Below, in pieces: positions 34,309 through 43,138 of a DNA stretch of 64,000 nt (positions within the stretch are counted from its first letter, which is position 1; each line of letters starts with the position of its first letter). The notes below the pieces were generated by a model. The model did no database searches and was not told the origin of the DNA. It saw only the letters and a list, made by a program, of their open reading frames with translations. Origin of the DNA: Mogibacterium timidum ATCC 33093 (GTDB lineage: Bacteria; Bacillota; Clostridia; Peptostreptococcales; Anaerovoracaceae). The DNA is taken from positions 39,052 to 103,051 of the forward strand of contig NZ_JALU01000003.1 of the NCBI RefSeq assembly GCF_000525775.1. The letters run 5' to 3'. Position numbers and translations under genes: made by a program.

Positions 34309-35433
34309 TTACCTTCTTATCTCACCAAATTCTAAGATGTCAGCGATACGTTCGCTGGCATGTCCATCACCATAAGGATTTGACGCTCTATTCATTGCTA
34401 TATACTCTTCATTATCCGTAAGAAGTCTGGAAAATTCTTCATATATTGTCTCCTCTTCAGTTCCCACCAGCTTGAGAGTTCCTGCTTGAATACCCTCCGG
34501 GCGTTCGGTAGTGTCTCTCATTACCAGAACAGGCTTTCCAAGACTTGGCGCCTCCTCCTGAATTCCACCAGAGTCTGTCAGGATCAGGTAACTGCGGTTC
34601 ATAAAGTTGTGGAAATCCAGTACGTCGAGAGGCTCTATTATTCTGATGCGTTCTTCCTTTCCACCAGGAGCGCTCTCGCCAAATACATCTTCTGCCGCCT
34701 GCCTTACTGCCGGGTTCATGTGAATAGGATAAATCGCCTTTACATCCGGATTCTCATCCATTACATGTCGAATCGCTCTAAACATATTGTGCATAGGCTC
34801 GCCGAGATTTTCCCTACGGTGCGCAGTTATCAATATCAGCCTAGAATCTGAAGCCCAGTCCAGATGCTCATTTGAGTAATCGTCCTTAACCGTCGTATTA
34901 AGAGCATCAATCGCAGTGTTACCTGTAATCCAAATTCTCTCAGCATCCTTACCTTCACTAACAAGATTCATCTTGCTTTTCTCTGTTGGCGCAAAGTTAT
35001 ACTCCGCAACAATTCCAACTGCCTGCCTGTTAAACTCCTCAGGGAACGGGGACTTGATATTGTATGTTCTGAGCCCTGCTTCTACGTGTCCAACAGGAAT
35101 CTGAAGATAGAAGCACGCTAAAGCAGTCACGAATGTCGTCGTCGTGTCTCCGTGCACAAGGACAACATCTGGATTCTCATTAACTATCACCTCTCTGATC
35201 TTTTCGAGAATGTTAGTCGTAACGTCGAAGAGCGTCTGCTTATCCTTCATTATCGAAAGGTCATAATCCGGAATTACATGAAAGGTCTCGAGAACCTGAT
35301 CAAGCATCTGTCTGTGCTGTCCGGTTACACATACGCAGGTCTCTAACCCCGCTCTCTTCTTCAATTCCTTTACCAGTGGGCACATTTTAATTGCTTCCGG
35401 CCTTGTCCCGAAGACCAGCATAATCTTTTTCAT
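34309..35433 (-). CDS. wecB: UDP-N-acetylglucosamine 2-epimerase (non-hydrolysing)
   Basis: A 374-residue enzyme interconverting UDP-GlcNAc and UDP-ManNAc in the cytoplasm. Signature stretches are FGTRPEAIKMCPL, VTGQHRQMLD, VLVHGDTTTTF, GHVEAGLRT and LTDSGGIQEEAPSLGKPVLV, with DTTERPE in the UDP-binding loop. GAGG stands 6 bases before the ATG. It supplies ManNAc-type precursors for the surface polymer or for wall teichoic-like linkage units. The second epimerase in the locus (49742) is of the different WbpI type. Confidence 0.93.
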   Translation of the reverse strand: MKKIMLVFGTRPEAIKMCPLVKELKKRAGLETCVCVTGQHRQMLDQVLETFHVIPDYDLSIMKDKQTLFDVTTNILEKIREVIVNENPDVVLVHGDTTTTFVTALACFYLQIPVGHVEAGLRTYNIKSPFPEEFNRQAVGIVAEYNFAPTEKSKMNLVSEGKDAERIWITGNTAIDALNTTVKDDYSNEHLDWASDSRLILITAHRRENLGEPMHNMFRAIRHVMDENPDVKAIYPIHMNPAVRQAAEDVFGESAPGGKEERIRIIEPLDVLDFHNFMNRSYLILTDSGGIQEEAPSLGKPVLVMRDTTERPEGIQAGTLKLVGTEEETIYEEFSRLLTDNEEYIAMNRASNPYGDGHASERIADILEFGEIRR

Positions 35434-35449
35434 GACTACCTCTAAATTA

Positions 35450-36511
35450 TTATCTGTAACATTTTATGAATTGTTCTTTATCCACCGGCATTTGGAAAAC
35501 AGATTCCATAATTCCTATACTTGAGTACCATTCCCATACTTTGTTCATTTCAGGAGTTTTTATCTCAAACATTTTCGCAATATCTATCAAAATCTTAAGT
35601 CCAAATGAAAAGTCCGTAGTGAAATATCGTGAGTTCCAGTCTATCTTCCATCCATTTTCCGATTTGTACATAGGCGACAAAAGCCCTTTAAAAGCTTTTA
35701 TACTGCTAATCTTAGAGGTCATGGCCTCCACATTGTCGCTCTCATAATAAATACTCAAAGGTTTTACACCCGAAATGTCCAACGGAATTTTACTACATAT
35801 GTTTATTAACTCGTTATCGCATTTCAACATAATCTCAGAGCTTTCATCATCCCAGCTCTCATAGAACAGCGGGTTATCTGTGTACTCGTAATCTACCTGT
35901 TTTGCATGAAATAAAGAATACAGTCTTGTTGTATGCAATATTGGGTTAGAGGGGGTCAATGTTATGTTTAGATAGTTCGGCAACGTCATAGTGGTAATAG
36001 AAAATAAATTTTCTATTACTTCTTGATACCGTCTCGCTTCACTCGCAGGAATTGTAGCAATGTGTAAATTGTCCTTCCTGCCTAACATATACACAGAATG
36101 TCCATACTTTTTTAATCTTGCAATGCTGTGTACCCTCTGCATCCCTAATAACATTATACCCTTTTTTATAAGTTTATAAAATGCAAACTCGGCACCACCA
36201 AGTCCAGGTACTACACACAAGATTTGTCTTTTGTTGACAATTGGCTCCAGTCTACTTGCAAATTCATTGAAAGTTGATGCAGGTGTCGTAATCCAAATTA
36301 ACTCTGCATCACAAATTGTTTCCACAAGCTCTGAACAAACCGTTATATTACTGCTACAAAATAAAAAATTGTCGTCAGCATCATAAACTTCAATAGCGTC
36401 ACTCCAATCAGCTGGTCGTCTACTGTATATCTTGACATCATGTCCTCGAAATGCAAATTCAGCCGCCATCAAGGTTCCTATATTTCCGCCTCCGATAATT
36501 GCTATCTTCAT
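35450..36511 (-). CDS. Opine (octopine/nopaline) dehydrogenase-like protein, copy 2
   Basis: A 353-residue paralogue of the protein at 31031-32092, of identical length and gap-free alignment. It keeps the Rossmann motif IAIIGGGNIGTLMAAEF, the TTPASTF edge and the TPSNPILHTTRLY stretch. It lies 98 bases downstream of the nucleotidyltransferase/CobD-like fusion and 16 bases upstream of wecB, so this copy is probably part of the same transcript. Retention of all presumed catalytic segments in both copies suggests two related substrates or stereochemistries. GGGGG precedes the ATG. Confidence 0.75.
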   Translation of the reverse strand: MKIAIIGGGNIGTLMAAEFAFRGHDVKIYSRRPADWSDAIEVYDADDNFLFCSSNITVCSELVETICDAELIWITTPASTFNEFASRLEPIVNKRQILCVVPGLGGAEFAFYKLIKKGIMLLGMQRVHSIARLKKYGHSVYMLGRKDNLHIATIPASEARRYQEVIENLFSITTMTLPNYLNITLTPSNPILHTTRLYSLFHAKQVDYEYTDNPLFYESWDDESSEIMLKCDNELINICSKIPLDISGVKPLSIYYESDNVEAMTSKISSIKAFKGLLSPMYKSENGWKIDWNSRYFTTDFSFGLKILIDIAKMFEIKTPEMNKVWEWYSSIGIMESVFQMPVDKEQFIKCYR

Positions 36512-36609
36512 CTTTCCCCCAAGCTCCCGATTATGTATAAAATATCAGCATAAGTACAGCTTATACATTTACATAAGTTATACTTATACTTTACCATTAA
36601 TTCACTCAG

Positions 36610-38430
36610 TTAAATTTTAGAGAAACAATCTCTCAATGCCGATACTAGTTTGGCGTTCTCGTCTTCTGTTTTTACAGCAATCCTAATAAACTGTCTTCCA
36701 GTATAATCGAATTTGTTACTTAGATCCTTGACAAGTATTGAATACTCTTTAAGCATCCTGTTGCAAAGCTCTGATGCCCTGTAAGGCTTGAGAATTTCGA
36801 TCATTATATAGTTCGCCTCTGAAGGGAACACTCGAATTTGTTCTATACACTTTAAACCTTCAACGTACTTTTTACGTGCTTCCTTAATTCTATCGAGCCC
36901 CTCTGCGTAGCTTTTATCGTATTTTTCTGCTATCTGCAAGTAAAACTCTGCAAACGAATTGATATTCCAAATTGAAACAGAGTTCTTCAGGTTGGCGATT
37001 TTCTCATGATTGGCAGACACGCATATTCCCAGTCTAAGCCCGGGGACACCATATGACTTAGATATCGATTTTATAACTAGTAGATTAGGGAATTTTTCAA
37101 AATTCCCATCGGAAATTATAGACGCATGCTTTTCCTCAGCAAAATCTATAAATGACTCGTCATATATTAATTGTATATGACAGTCCTCACACCATTGTGC
37201 AATTTTTAAAACATCATCTTTTGGTATATAATTACCTGACGGATTGTCCGGATTAACCAAAACAAGAGAGGAAATGTTTTTATCCCCGAAAAACTCAATC
37301 AAATCATCAGTAGAGTACGAAAAATCATCAGTATTCGGTCTAAACACCACACTTATATCTTTATCATAACGATTATAATACTCTTCGAAGGATGGTCGTA
37401 TAAAACCTATTTTACCGACAGATTCTTCTATAATGGACTTTATGAGTTCTGCTGCCCCATTTCCTACCACTATACTTTCTTGATCAACTCCGTAATTTTT
37501 AGCCGCAAGCAGACTGACAACCCTCATCCCTGACGGGTACTGAGTTAGTAATATCTCCATATTAGCCTTTAACTCATCCATAAGTCTCTGTGGTGGATAA
37601 TAAGGGTTTACTAAATAACAGAAATCAAGCATCTTCGGATATCTCCAGTACCCTCCAAATCTTCCACTAATCGCAGCATAGCACTCACCACTACTCTTGC
37701 TAAATATGCTTTCTGCTATATCTAAATCCTGCACATCATCTATCTCATACCACTTCTGTCCCGTAAGTCTTTTAGCATGAATTTCGGGCTTATCAATCAT
37801 AGTAATAACTTTGAGCACCTGTTCGTAGTATTCATTAACACCCAATGCTTTTTGGTAGGCATTAAGAAAAGGCAAATATTTATTAGCTGAAAAACTCTTG
37901 GCAAATTTGTATATATTTACAGTCTTATAATAATGTGGGATATCTTCAAACACAAAATTTTTTCCCGGTACAAAATCGATAATATTATCATCATTATCAA
38001 TTTTTACAACAGTCCCATCCATCCAACTTTCATATTTGTCCACAAGCGCCAAGGTTTCACGCGGATCATCAAGAATAGCATCAAGCACGCTATCTTCGAA
38101 AATTAAATCGCTCTCAAAGAGGAGTGTATCCTCTTCCACTAAGTAATCGGAGGCTAGCGATAGCGAATATATGTTATTCGTCTTTTCATATATTGGATTA
38201 TCTATATATAGAATTGGTGTGACAATCCCTAGAGAATCTATATATTCCTTAAGTTTATCCTTCTCATATCCCACAACCATAATAATTCTGGATACTCCTC
38301 GCTTATCGATTTGGTTGAGCATCCGTTCAATCATAGTCACGCCATTGACTTTGACCATGCATTTAGTATTATTGCTTGTAAGCTTCTTTAACCGCTTACC
38401 CATTCCTGCGGCCAATATTAACGCTTGCAT
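36610..38430 (-). CDS. LicC-like nucleotidyltransferase fused to CobD-like PLP enzyme
   Basis: A 606-residue two-domain protein. Residues 1-~245 are a sugar/phosphocholine nucleotidyltransferase: LILAAGMGKRLKKLT with NNTKCMVKVNG, ending KWYEIDDVQDLDIAESIF. Residues ~250-606 are fold-type I PLP enzyme: NPYYPP, SIVVGNGAAELI, LVNPDNPSGNY, IYDESFIDF and the PLP lysine in SISKSYGVPGLRLG (~Lys458). The VGNGAAELI and PGLRLG wording is closer to CobD (threonine-phosphate decarboxylase) than to ordinary HisC. It might make an amino-alcohol phosphate from an amino-acid phosphate and activate it with CTP for LicD; a simple aminotransferase remains possible. It overlaps licD (38418) by 13 bases. Confidence 0.8.
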   Translation of the reverse strand: MQALILAAGMGKRLKKLTSNNTKCMVKVNGVTMIERMLNQIDKRGVSRIIMVVGYEKDKLKEYIDSLGIVTPILYIDNPIYEKTNNIYSLSLASDYLVEEDTLLFESDLIFEDSVLDAILDDPRETLALVDKYESWMDGTVVKIDNDDNIIDFVPGKNFVFEDIPHYYKTVNIYKFAKSFSANKYLPFLNAYQKALGVNEYYEQVLKVITMIDKPEIHAKRLTGQKWYEIDDVQDLDIAESIFSKSSGECYAAISGRFGGYWRYPKMLDFCYLVNPYYPPQRLMDELKANMEILLTQYPSGMRVVSLLAAKNYGVDQESIVVGNGAAELIKSIIEESVGKIGFIRPSFEEYYNRYDKDISVVFRPNTDDFSYSTDDLIEFFGDKNISSLVLVNPDNPSGNYIPKDDVLKIAQWCEDCHIQLIYDESFIDFAEEKHASIISDGNFEKFPNLLVIKSISKSYGVPGLRLGICVSANHEKIANLKNSVSIWNINSFAEFYLQIAEKYDKSYAEGLDRIKEARKKYVEGLKCIEQIRVFPSEANYIMIEILKPYRASELCNRMLKEYSILVKDLSNKFDYTGRQFIRIAVKTEDENAKLVSALRDCFSKI

Positions 38431-39287
38431 CTCTTCTCCTCCAATGATATCACAAACGGTCTGTGTCCTATCCTGTCCTTGTAGGGCGGAAGTTTCATGT
38501 AGTCACCATATATAGCAGTAAGATATGCGTCCACATCAGCCGGTGCAAAGAAACTATGCCCTTCAAATTCTACTTCTATTGGCGGAAATAACATCTCGTT
38601 TGGGAAGGCTATTCTACTGGAAAAAGAATGGCATGTCGACTTCCCTGAATCAAATCCGAGGCCCGAATATTTTGTGTAATCATGATTGAGCTTCTCTAGG
38701 AGTTTTTTCTCAGAGCTAAATTGCATCGCTAGATACTGAAGCCTTCTCGCAGCCTTTCCAATCTTCCATCTTAAATTAGACTGAGGAAGCCCCACTCTAT
38801 CTGGAATTCTCCTCTTAAACAGCTTGCGGTTAAGTTCCCTGCAGTAGCCCATATACTCGTCTATACCGTCCTCCGGTAGCCTGTCGTAGGGAAATATATC
38901 GATATAGATGCCATGATGCATCTTGATATTTCTCTTATTCCATTCGATAAACGCTGTGCCATTCTTTCTTATTTTTGCATAAGGGAACGGAACCTTTGGA
39001 TCTGTTTTTAAGTTCTGGAGAAAGAAAGCTTCGCCCAGTTCGTCCTTCGCAATCCGCATAAATCTATTGTAGTCAGGCCTAGGCATTCCAACATCAATAT
39101 CATCATCCCACGGTATAAACCCCTTGTGTCTCACGGCTCCAAGAGCTGTCCCGCTATCCAAAAAATAACACAGGTTGTTCTTCCTACAAATCTTATCTAA
39201 TTCAATAAGGATGTCTAATTCGATTTTTTGTACAGACTTCAATTCGGGGAAATTCTTCGTATAATCGTCTGTCTTTATGTCTGCCAT
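38418..39287 (-). CDS. licD: LicD-family phosphotransferase, copy 1
   Basis: A 289-residue enzyme of the LicD family, which transfers phosphocholine (or another phospho-group) from a CDP-activated donor to a glycan. The nucleotidyltransferase-fold core is plain: FLDSGTALGAVRHKG, then FIPWDDDIDVGMPRPDY (metal-binding acidic triad), NGTAFIEWNKRN and HHGIYIDIFPYD. It precedes, and overlaps by 13 bases, the nucleotidyltransferase/CobD-like fusion gene, so that fusion may make its donor. It is clearly paralogous to 42281-43138. Confidence 0.92.
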   Translation of the reverse strand: MADIKTDDYTKNFPELKSVQKIELDILIELDKICRKNNLCYFLDSGTALGAVRHKGFIPWDDDIDVGMPRPDYNRFMRIAKDELGEAFFLQNLKTDPKVPFPYAKIRKNGTAFIEWNKRNIKMHHGIYIDIFPYDRLPEDGIDEYMGYCRELNRKLFKRRIPDRVGLPQSNLRWKIGKAARRLQYLAMQFSSEKKLLEKLNHDYTKYSGLGFDSGKSTCHSFSSRIAFPNEMLFPPIEVEFEGHSFFAPADVDAYLTAIYGDYMKLPPYKDRIGHRPFVISLEEKRCKR

Positions 39288-39326
39288 CTTAACACCTTAT
39301 TCCAACTCTAAATCTCTAAAGATCAT

Positions 39327-39932
39327 CTATTTATCGAGCTTCTTCCTTCTAACCTCCAGGAATGCGCTTACTATGATTCCAACGAAAAGTCCTGCAACTC
39401 CACCTGTCACATAGTAACCCTTCTTGCTAACACTCTCAGCTTCAAGCGGCTTTCTTGGCATCGAGATAACTTTGAGCATATCTTCTCCCCTTATCTCCTT
39501 TCCCACCTCTAAGAAGGCCTTAGCCTCTGCATCTGCGAGCTTAAGAGTTTCTTCTTCATTCACGCCGGTTACGTAGATGTCTACAAACTGACCTTCCTTT
39601 GCCACATCAACGGCAACTCTCGAATTGAGCGACTCTCTGCCTTTGTCATCTAATCCTGCGTATTTTGCTGCAGCATCTAGAGTCTTCGAGGATGTTGAAA
39701 TCTTTGCATAGAGTCCAACAAGTTCCTGATTCTTCTTTATGTCATCTAGAGTACTATTCTGATAACCATTTACAGATGTAATAGCCACAGTGATCTTCGC
39801 TTTATAGGAAGTGCTTGCCTTTGACCCTTCGACCTTAGCCATAACAATGGCGCACACTGCTATGCATATAATCATTACGACAGCATACTTCTTCACTAGC
39901 CTGATAATTTTCTTCTCAAAACTATTTTCCAT
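39327..39932 (-). CDS. Wzz/CpsC-type polysaccharide chain-length protein
   Basis: A 201-residue membrane protein with two helices (~18-35 and ~172-192) flanking an extracellular coil, as in Wzz or CapA/CpsC co-polymerases that set polymer length. The proline/glycine motif before the second helix reads MPRKPLEAESVSKKGYY, near normal for the family. It has no attached tyrosine kinase, and no cpsD/wze kinase gene is in the window. It overlaps the preceding glycosyltransferase gene by 11 bases. Confidence 0.82.
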   Translation of the reverse strand: MENSFEKKIIRLVKKYAVVMIICIAVCAIVMAKVEGSKASTSYKAKITVAITSVNGYQNSTLDDIKKNQELVGLYAKISTSSKTLDAAAKYAGLDDKGRESLNSRVAVDVAKEGQFVDIYVTGVNEEETLKLADAEAKAFLEVGKEIRGEDMLKVISMPRKPLEAESVSKKGYYVTGGVAGLFVGIIVSAFLEVRRKKLDK

Positions 39933-41019
39933 TTTGTAAATCCTCCATGTACTTTCTTAAATCGACTGAAAATTCTTCTTGCTTCTTCTCAACCACTTGG
40001 TTCTCAACAAACTTCTTTATATTCTCCTTAATAGCATCTATATTGTCGTGAACACTTATCAAGGCCTTCTCTATGTCACTATCATATGCTCCGATACCAT
40101 ATTCGTCTAAAATTCTCCTCATCGGGGGATTGTCAGTCGTTGCAACCGCAATCCCTTCATATGCGTATTCGTAAACCTTTCCTGATGAGCAGTAGAGGTT
40201 GTTCGAATTCTTCTTATGATACATAGCAATTCCTGCGTCGCATTTTGAAACGAAGTACTTGAGTTCGTTCTGATTAAGCCTTGGTACCAGTTTGACGTTC
40301 TGTATTCCTTTATCTTCAATAAACGCCTCAATCTCTTGCTTATCTGTATTTTCCTTGCATCCTACCAGGTAAAGTGTATTGTTAAAGTCAAGGTTTGCTG
40401 CTGCCTCGATCAACTCTTTTGTACCTCTTTCAAGCTCACAGCCCGCCGTTGATACGATTTTAAACGAATCATCATTGTTTAGATAGTCAAACTTGAGATT
40501 GAGAACTTCTTCAGAGTAATCCTCTGAATACGACAGTTTTCTAAAATTCTCAAATACGAGAATCGCACCTATCTTGCCATACTCTCTCTTCATCACTTCT
40601 TTGCGCTCTTCATTGGCACAAACTGTAAGGCTCGCCTTTGCGAGCATTCGAGATTCAAAGAAGCATCCAATCTTACTTACGAAGCCATGCGTCTCCCTTT
40701 GTAAATACAGTTCTCGAGCATCGTATATCACAGCCTTCGGCTTGATAAGCTTGTTAAGCTTTAGCGTCGGCACAGTTGCTTTTCTGTTGTCTGCAAATAT
40801 AAAGTCTACATCTCTTTGACCTTTGCCTATTTCAACAGCCTTGCGTATGAACTCTTTATATGACCTGTAGTTCACATAATATGAATTATTTTCCGCGAAA
40901 TCATCTCCTTGAGTTGTCGTTATCTCTATGACATCAGCAAATGAATTAAGAACATCGAGTATCGCTCTGGTTCTACCGTCAAAGTTTTTATTTGCTGCGC
41001 TGATAAACAGTATCTTCAC
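39922..41019 (-). CDS. GT4-type glycosyltransferase
   Basis: A 365-residue cytosolic GT-B glycosyltransferase. N-terminal ILFISAANKNFDGRTRAIL; the C-terminal nucleotide-binding half has SFKIVSTAGCELERGTKELIEA, LYLVGCKE and the EYAYEGIAVATTDNPPM loop typical of group 1 enzymes. GTG 41019 has GGAGGAG six bases upstream and overlaps the polymerase gene by 32 bases. It probably adds one sugar of the repeat unit on undecaprenyl phosphate; donor and acceptor are unknown. Confidence 0.82.
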   Translation of the reverse strand: MKILFISAANKNFDGRTRAILDVLNSFADVIEITTTQGDDFAENNSYYVNYRSYKEFIRKAVEIGKGQRDVDFIFADNRKATVPTLKLNKLIKPKAVIYDARELYLQRETHGFVSKIGCFFESRMLAKASLTVCANEERKEVMKREYGKIGAILVFENFRKLSYSEDYSEEVLNLKFDYLNNDDSFKIVSTAGCELERGTKELIEAAANLDFNNTLYLVGCKENTDKQEIEAFIEDKGIQNVKLVPRLNQNELKYFVSKCDAGIAMYHKKNSNNLYCSSGKVYEYAYEGIAVATTDNPPMRRILDEYGIGAYDSDIEKALISVHDNIDAIKENIKKFVENQVVEKKQEEFSVDLRKYMEDLQNGK

Positions 41020-42250
41020 TTGCTCTCCTCCATATCTTATAAACAGCGTATATTATATCCAGAGCGAGCGCCCCGACAATGTAGTTAAATATGGCATTGT
41101 ACGTCGCACCTCTTCCAATCAGGATGAATAATGTGCAGACCATACTAACCTTCATGCATCTCATCGTCGGATCCTTAGTAACCTTGATGATCTCATCGAT
41201 AAACGACACTAATATTCCGTACACAATACCCATCATGAAGCTCATGAAACCAAAGTTTGCAAATGTATCTCCAAACAGAGTTGGATGCATTGTGCCTCGT
41301 GGGTTGTCTATATGCTTCCATTCTTTGTACATATCTATCGCAAAGTCTCTTGGCTTAAACTTGGCAATGCTCGTCGGCACAAATAAGAGCGCCAACCTCA
41401 TATAACCCAGCGCTAATCCGAATTTAGGGAAGTTGTTGTTGTGCTCTACAAAGTAGTAATAAGCCTTTACGAGCCCCAGCTCCCCTTCTCCTCTTCGCAT
41501 GTAGTCGACAGAACGCTTAAGAATTTCTCCTATTCCTACCTTCGGCAGAAGACTTATATCTCCAAGCCACCTGATTTGTTGAAAAACAAACACTGAAAAT
41601 ACCAGTATCACACCCGCCGATATTCCAATTGCCACCTTCTTATTATTCTTGTTGAATAAGAAATAAATAATGAATGGTGTTACAAAGCCCAGTAGATTGT
41701 ATCTTGATTTTGAATAAAGTGCGCAGAATACGTAGATCCCGAAAGCGATTATGAAGCACAGATACTTCTTCTTGCAAAGGCAGGCAAATCCGATTCCTGA
41801 GAAGGCAACCATTATCTTTCCTGCCATTATTTCGATTGAAGTTTGCGGCATATCAAGTGTTTGTGTCCATGTAGAGTTAAATAGAGAATAACCTCTGCCG
41901 TAGAATCCCGCTGCAACGATCACAAAACATAGCAGGTATACACAGAATATCATACGAAAGAGTGCATCCGGAGTTTCCTTAAAATCATTAACCTCCATCT
42001 CAAGCTTTTCAGCATTAAACTTGGCAAAGTAGATAAACCTCGTGAACATGTAAAGTGTCATGAATAGAACCGCTATCATGGTCGCATTAGCAATTGTCAC
42101 TTCGGAGTAATCTCCTGAATATGCATGTGCCGTATTAGGGATTGTAAATACTACAAAGAGCATCGCCCAGAGAACCATCCCAAGCGACTTTTTCCTCCAC
42201 TCATATAGTAGAACAAGTATATTTAAAATCCACGACAGTAAAATTAGCAC
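40988..42250 (-). CDS. wzy: O-antigen/capsule polymerase (Wzy-like)
   Basis: A 420-residue membrane protein with ~10 hydrophobic helices and a large extracytoplasmic loop (~205-330), matching the Wzy topology (oligosaccharide repeat-unit polymerase). There is no sequence motif as sure as in enzymes, so the call rests on topology, length and on neighbours Wzx, Wzz and LCP. The loop keeps the Arg-rich stretch YMRRGEGELG and the DYSEVT start. The ribosome site is weak. Confidence 0.75.
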   Translation of the reverse strand: MLILLSWILNILVLLYEWRKKSLGMVLWAMLFVVFTIPNTAHAYSGDYSEVTIANATMIAVLFMTLYMFTRFIYFAKFNAEKLEMEVNDFKETPDALFRMIFCVYLLCFVIVAAGFYGRGYSLFNSTWTQTLDMPQTSIEIMAGKIMVAFSGIGFACLCKKKYLCFIIAFGIYVFCALYSKSRYNLLGFVTPFIIYFLFNKNNKKVAIGISAGVILVFSVFVFQQIRWLGDISLLPKVGIGEILKRSVDYMRRGEGELGLVKAYYYFVEHNNNFPKFGLALGYMRLALLFVPTSIAKFKPRDFAIDMYKEWKHIDNPRGTMHPTLFGDTFANFGFMSFMMGIVYGILVSFIDEIIKVTKDPTMRCMKVSMVCTLFILIGRGATYNAIFNYIVGALALDIIYAVYKIWRRASEDTVYQRSK

Positions 42251-42280
42251 AATCCAGTCCTTTCACAGCTACACCTATTC

Positions 42281-43138
42281 CTAGTGAGTAACCAGTTCCT
42301 CTGTAACCGATACCTCTACAGGTCTATGACCGACACGGTCTTCGACTGAAGGCAGTTGCATATAATCACCATACATAAGTGTTAAATATTCTTCGAGTTT
42401 TGCAGGCGCATAGAACTCCTCCCCTTCAAACATAATTTTCTGAGGAGGGAAAAGCATCTCGTTTGGGAAGATTATTCTATCAACAAACGAGAAACACGTG
42501 CAAAATCCGTGTTCATTCGGCTTTATCTCATGGCGCATATACTCTTTTTCAATCTTTCCTTCGAGCAGGCTTTCCGGATACATCTTTAAAAGGTAATGCT
42601 GCATCCTCCTTGCTATTGCACCGAGCTTCCACTTAAAGCCTTTATGAGGAATGCCTACTCTGTCAGGAATGTATTTCTTAAACTGTATCTTGTTGAGCTT
42701 AAGACACTTATCGATGTGCTCATCAAGGCCATCAATAGGGAGACCATCATAAGGGAATACATCGATATAAATTCCGTGATGCATCTTGATATTACGCTTG
42801 TTCCACTCAAGGAAAGTCGTACCGTTCTTTCGCACCTTGGCAAATGAAAATGGTGCCTTAGGATCAGTCTTCCTAGTCTGCACAAAGTAGTTTTCTCCTA
42901 ATTCTTCTTGTGCAATTTCCAAGAACTTCTCATAATCTTGGCGTGGCATACCGATGTCAATATCGTCATCCCACGGGATAAATCCACCATGCCTAACAGC
43001 ACCAAGAGCAGAACCGCTTTCAATAAAATACGTAAACCCTCTCTCCTCGCAAAGCCTTGCTACCTTCATTAAGATCTCGAGTTCAACTCTTTGAACGTCC
43101 TTTATCTCCGGAAATGCATCCACATTATAGGTTGTCAT
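42281..43138 (-). CDS. licD: LicD-family phosphotransferase, copy 2
   Basis: A 285-residue LicD enzyme. FIESGSALGAVRHGG and FIPWDDDIDIGMPRQDY carry the active-site acids; NGTTFLEWNKRN and HHGIYIDVFPYDG follow. It is strongly similar to copy 1 throughout. ATG 43138 is chosen for its spacing from GAGAG; two ATG codons just upstream are alternatives. It overlaps the LCP gene by 14 bases. Two LicD copies suggest two acceptor positions or two donors (for instance phosphocholine and a second phospho-base). Confidence 0.92.
   Translation of the reverse strand: MTTYNVDAFPEIKDVQRVELEILMKVARLCEERGFTYFIESGSALGAVRHGGFIPWDDDIDIGMPRQDYEKFLEIAQEELGENYFVQTRKTDPKAPFSFAKVRKNGTTFLEWNKRNIKMHHGIYIDVFPYDGLPIDGLDEHIDKCLKLNKIQFKKYIPDRVGIPHKGFKWKLGAIARRMQHYLLKMYPESLLEGKIEKEYMRHEIKPNEHGFCTCFSFVDRIIFPNEMLFPPQKIMFEGEEFYAPAKLEEYLTLMYGDYMQLPSVEDRVGHRPVEVSVTEELVTH

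Noticed and set aside
39327..39932. BY-kinase (CpsD/Wze) partner for the Wzz protein
   Set aside because: No Walker-type tyrosine kinase gene is present in the locus, and the Wzz protein has no kinase domain.
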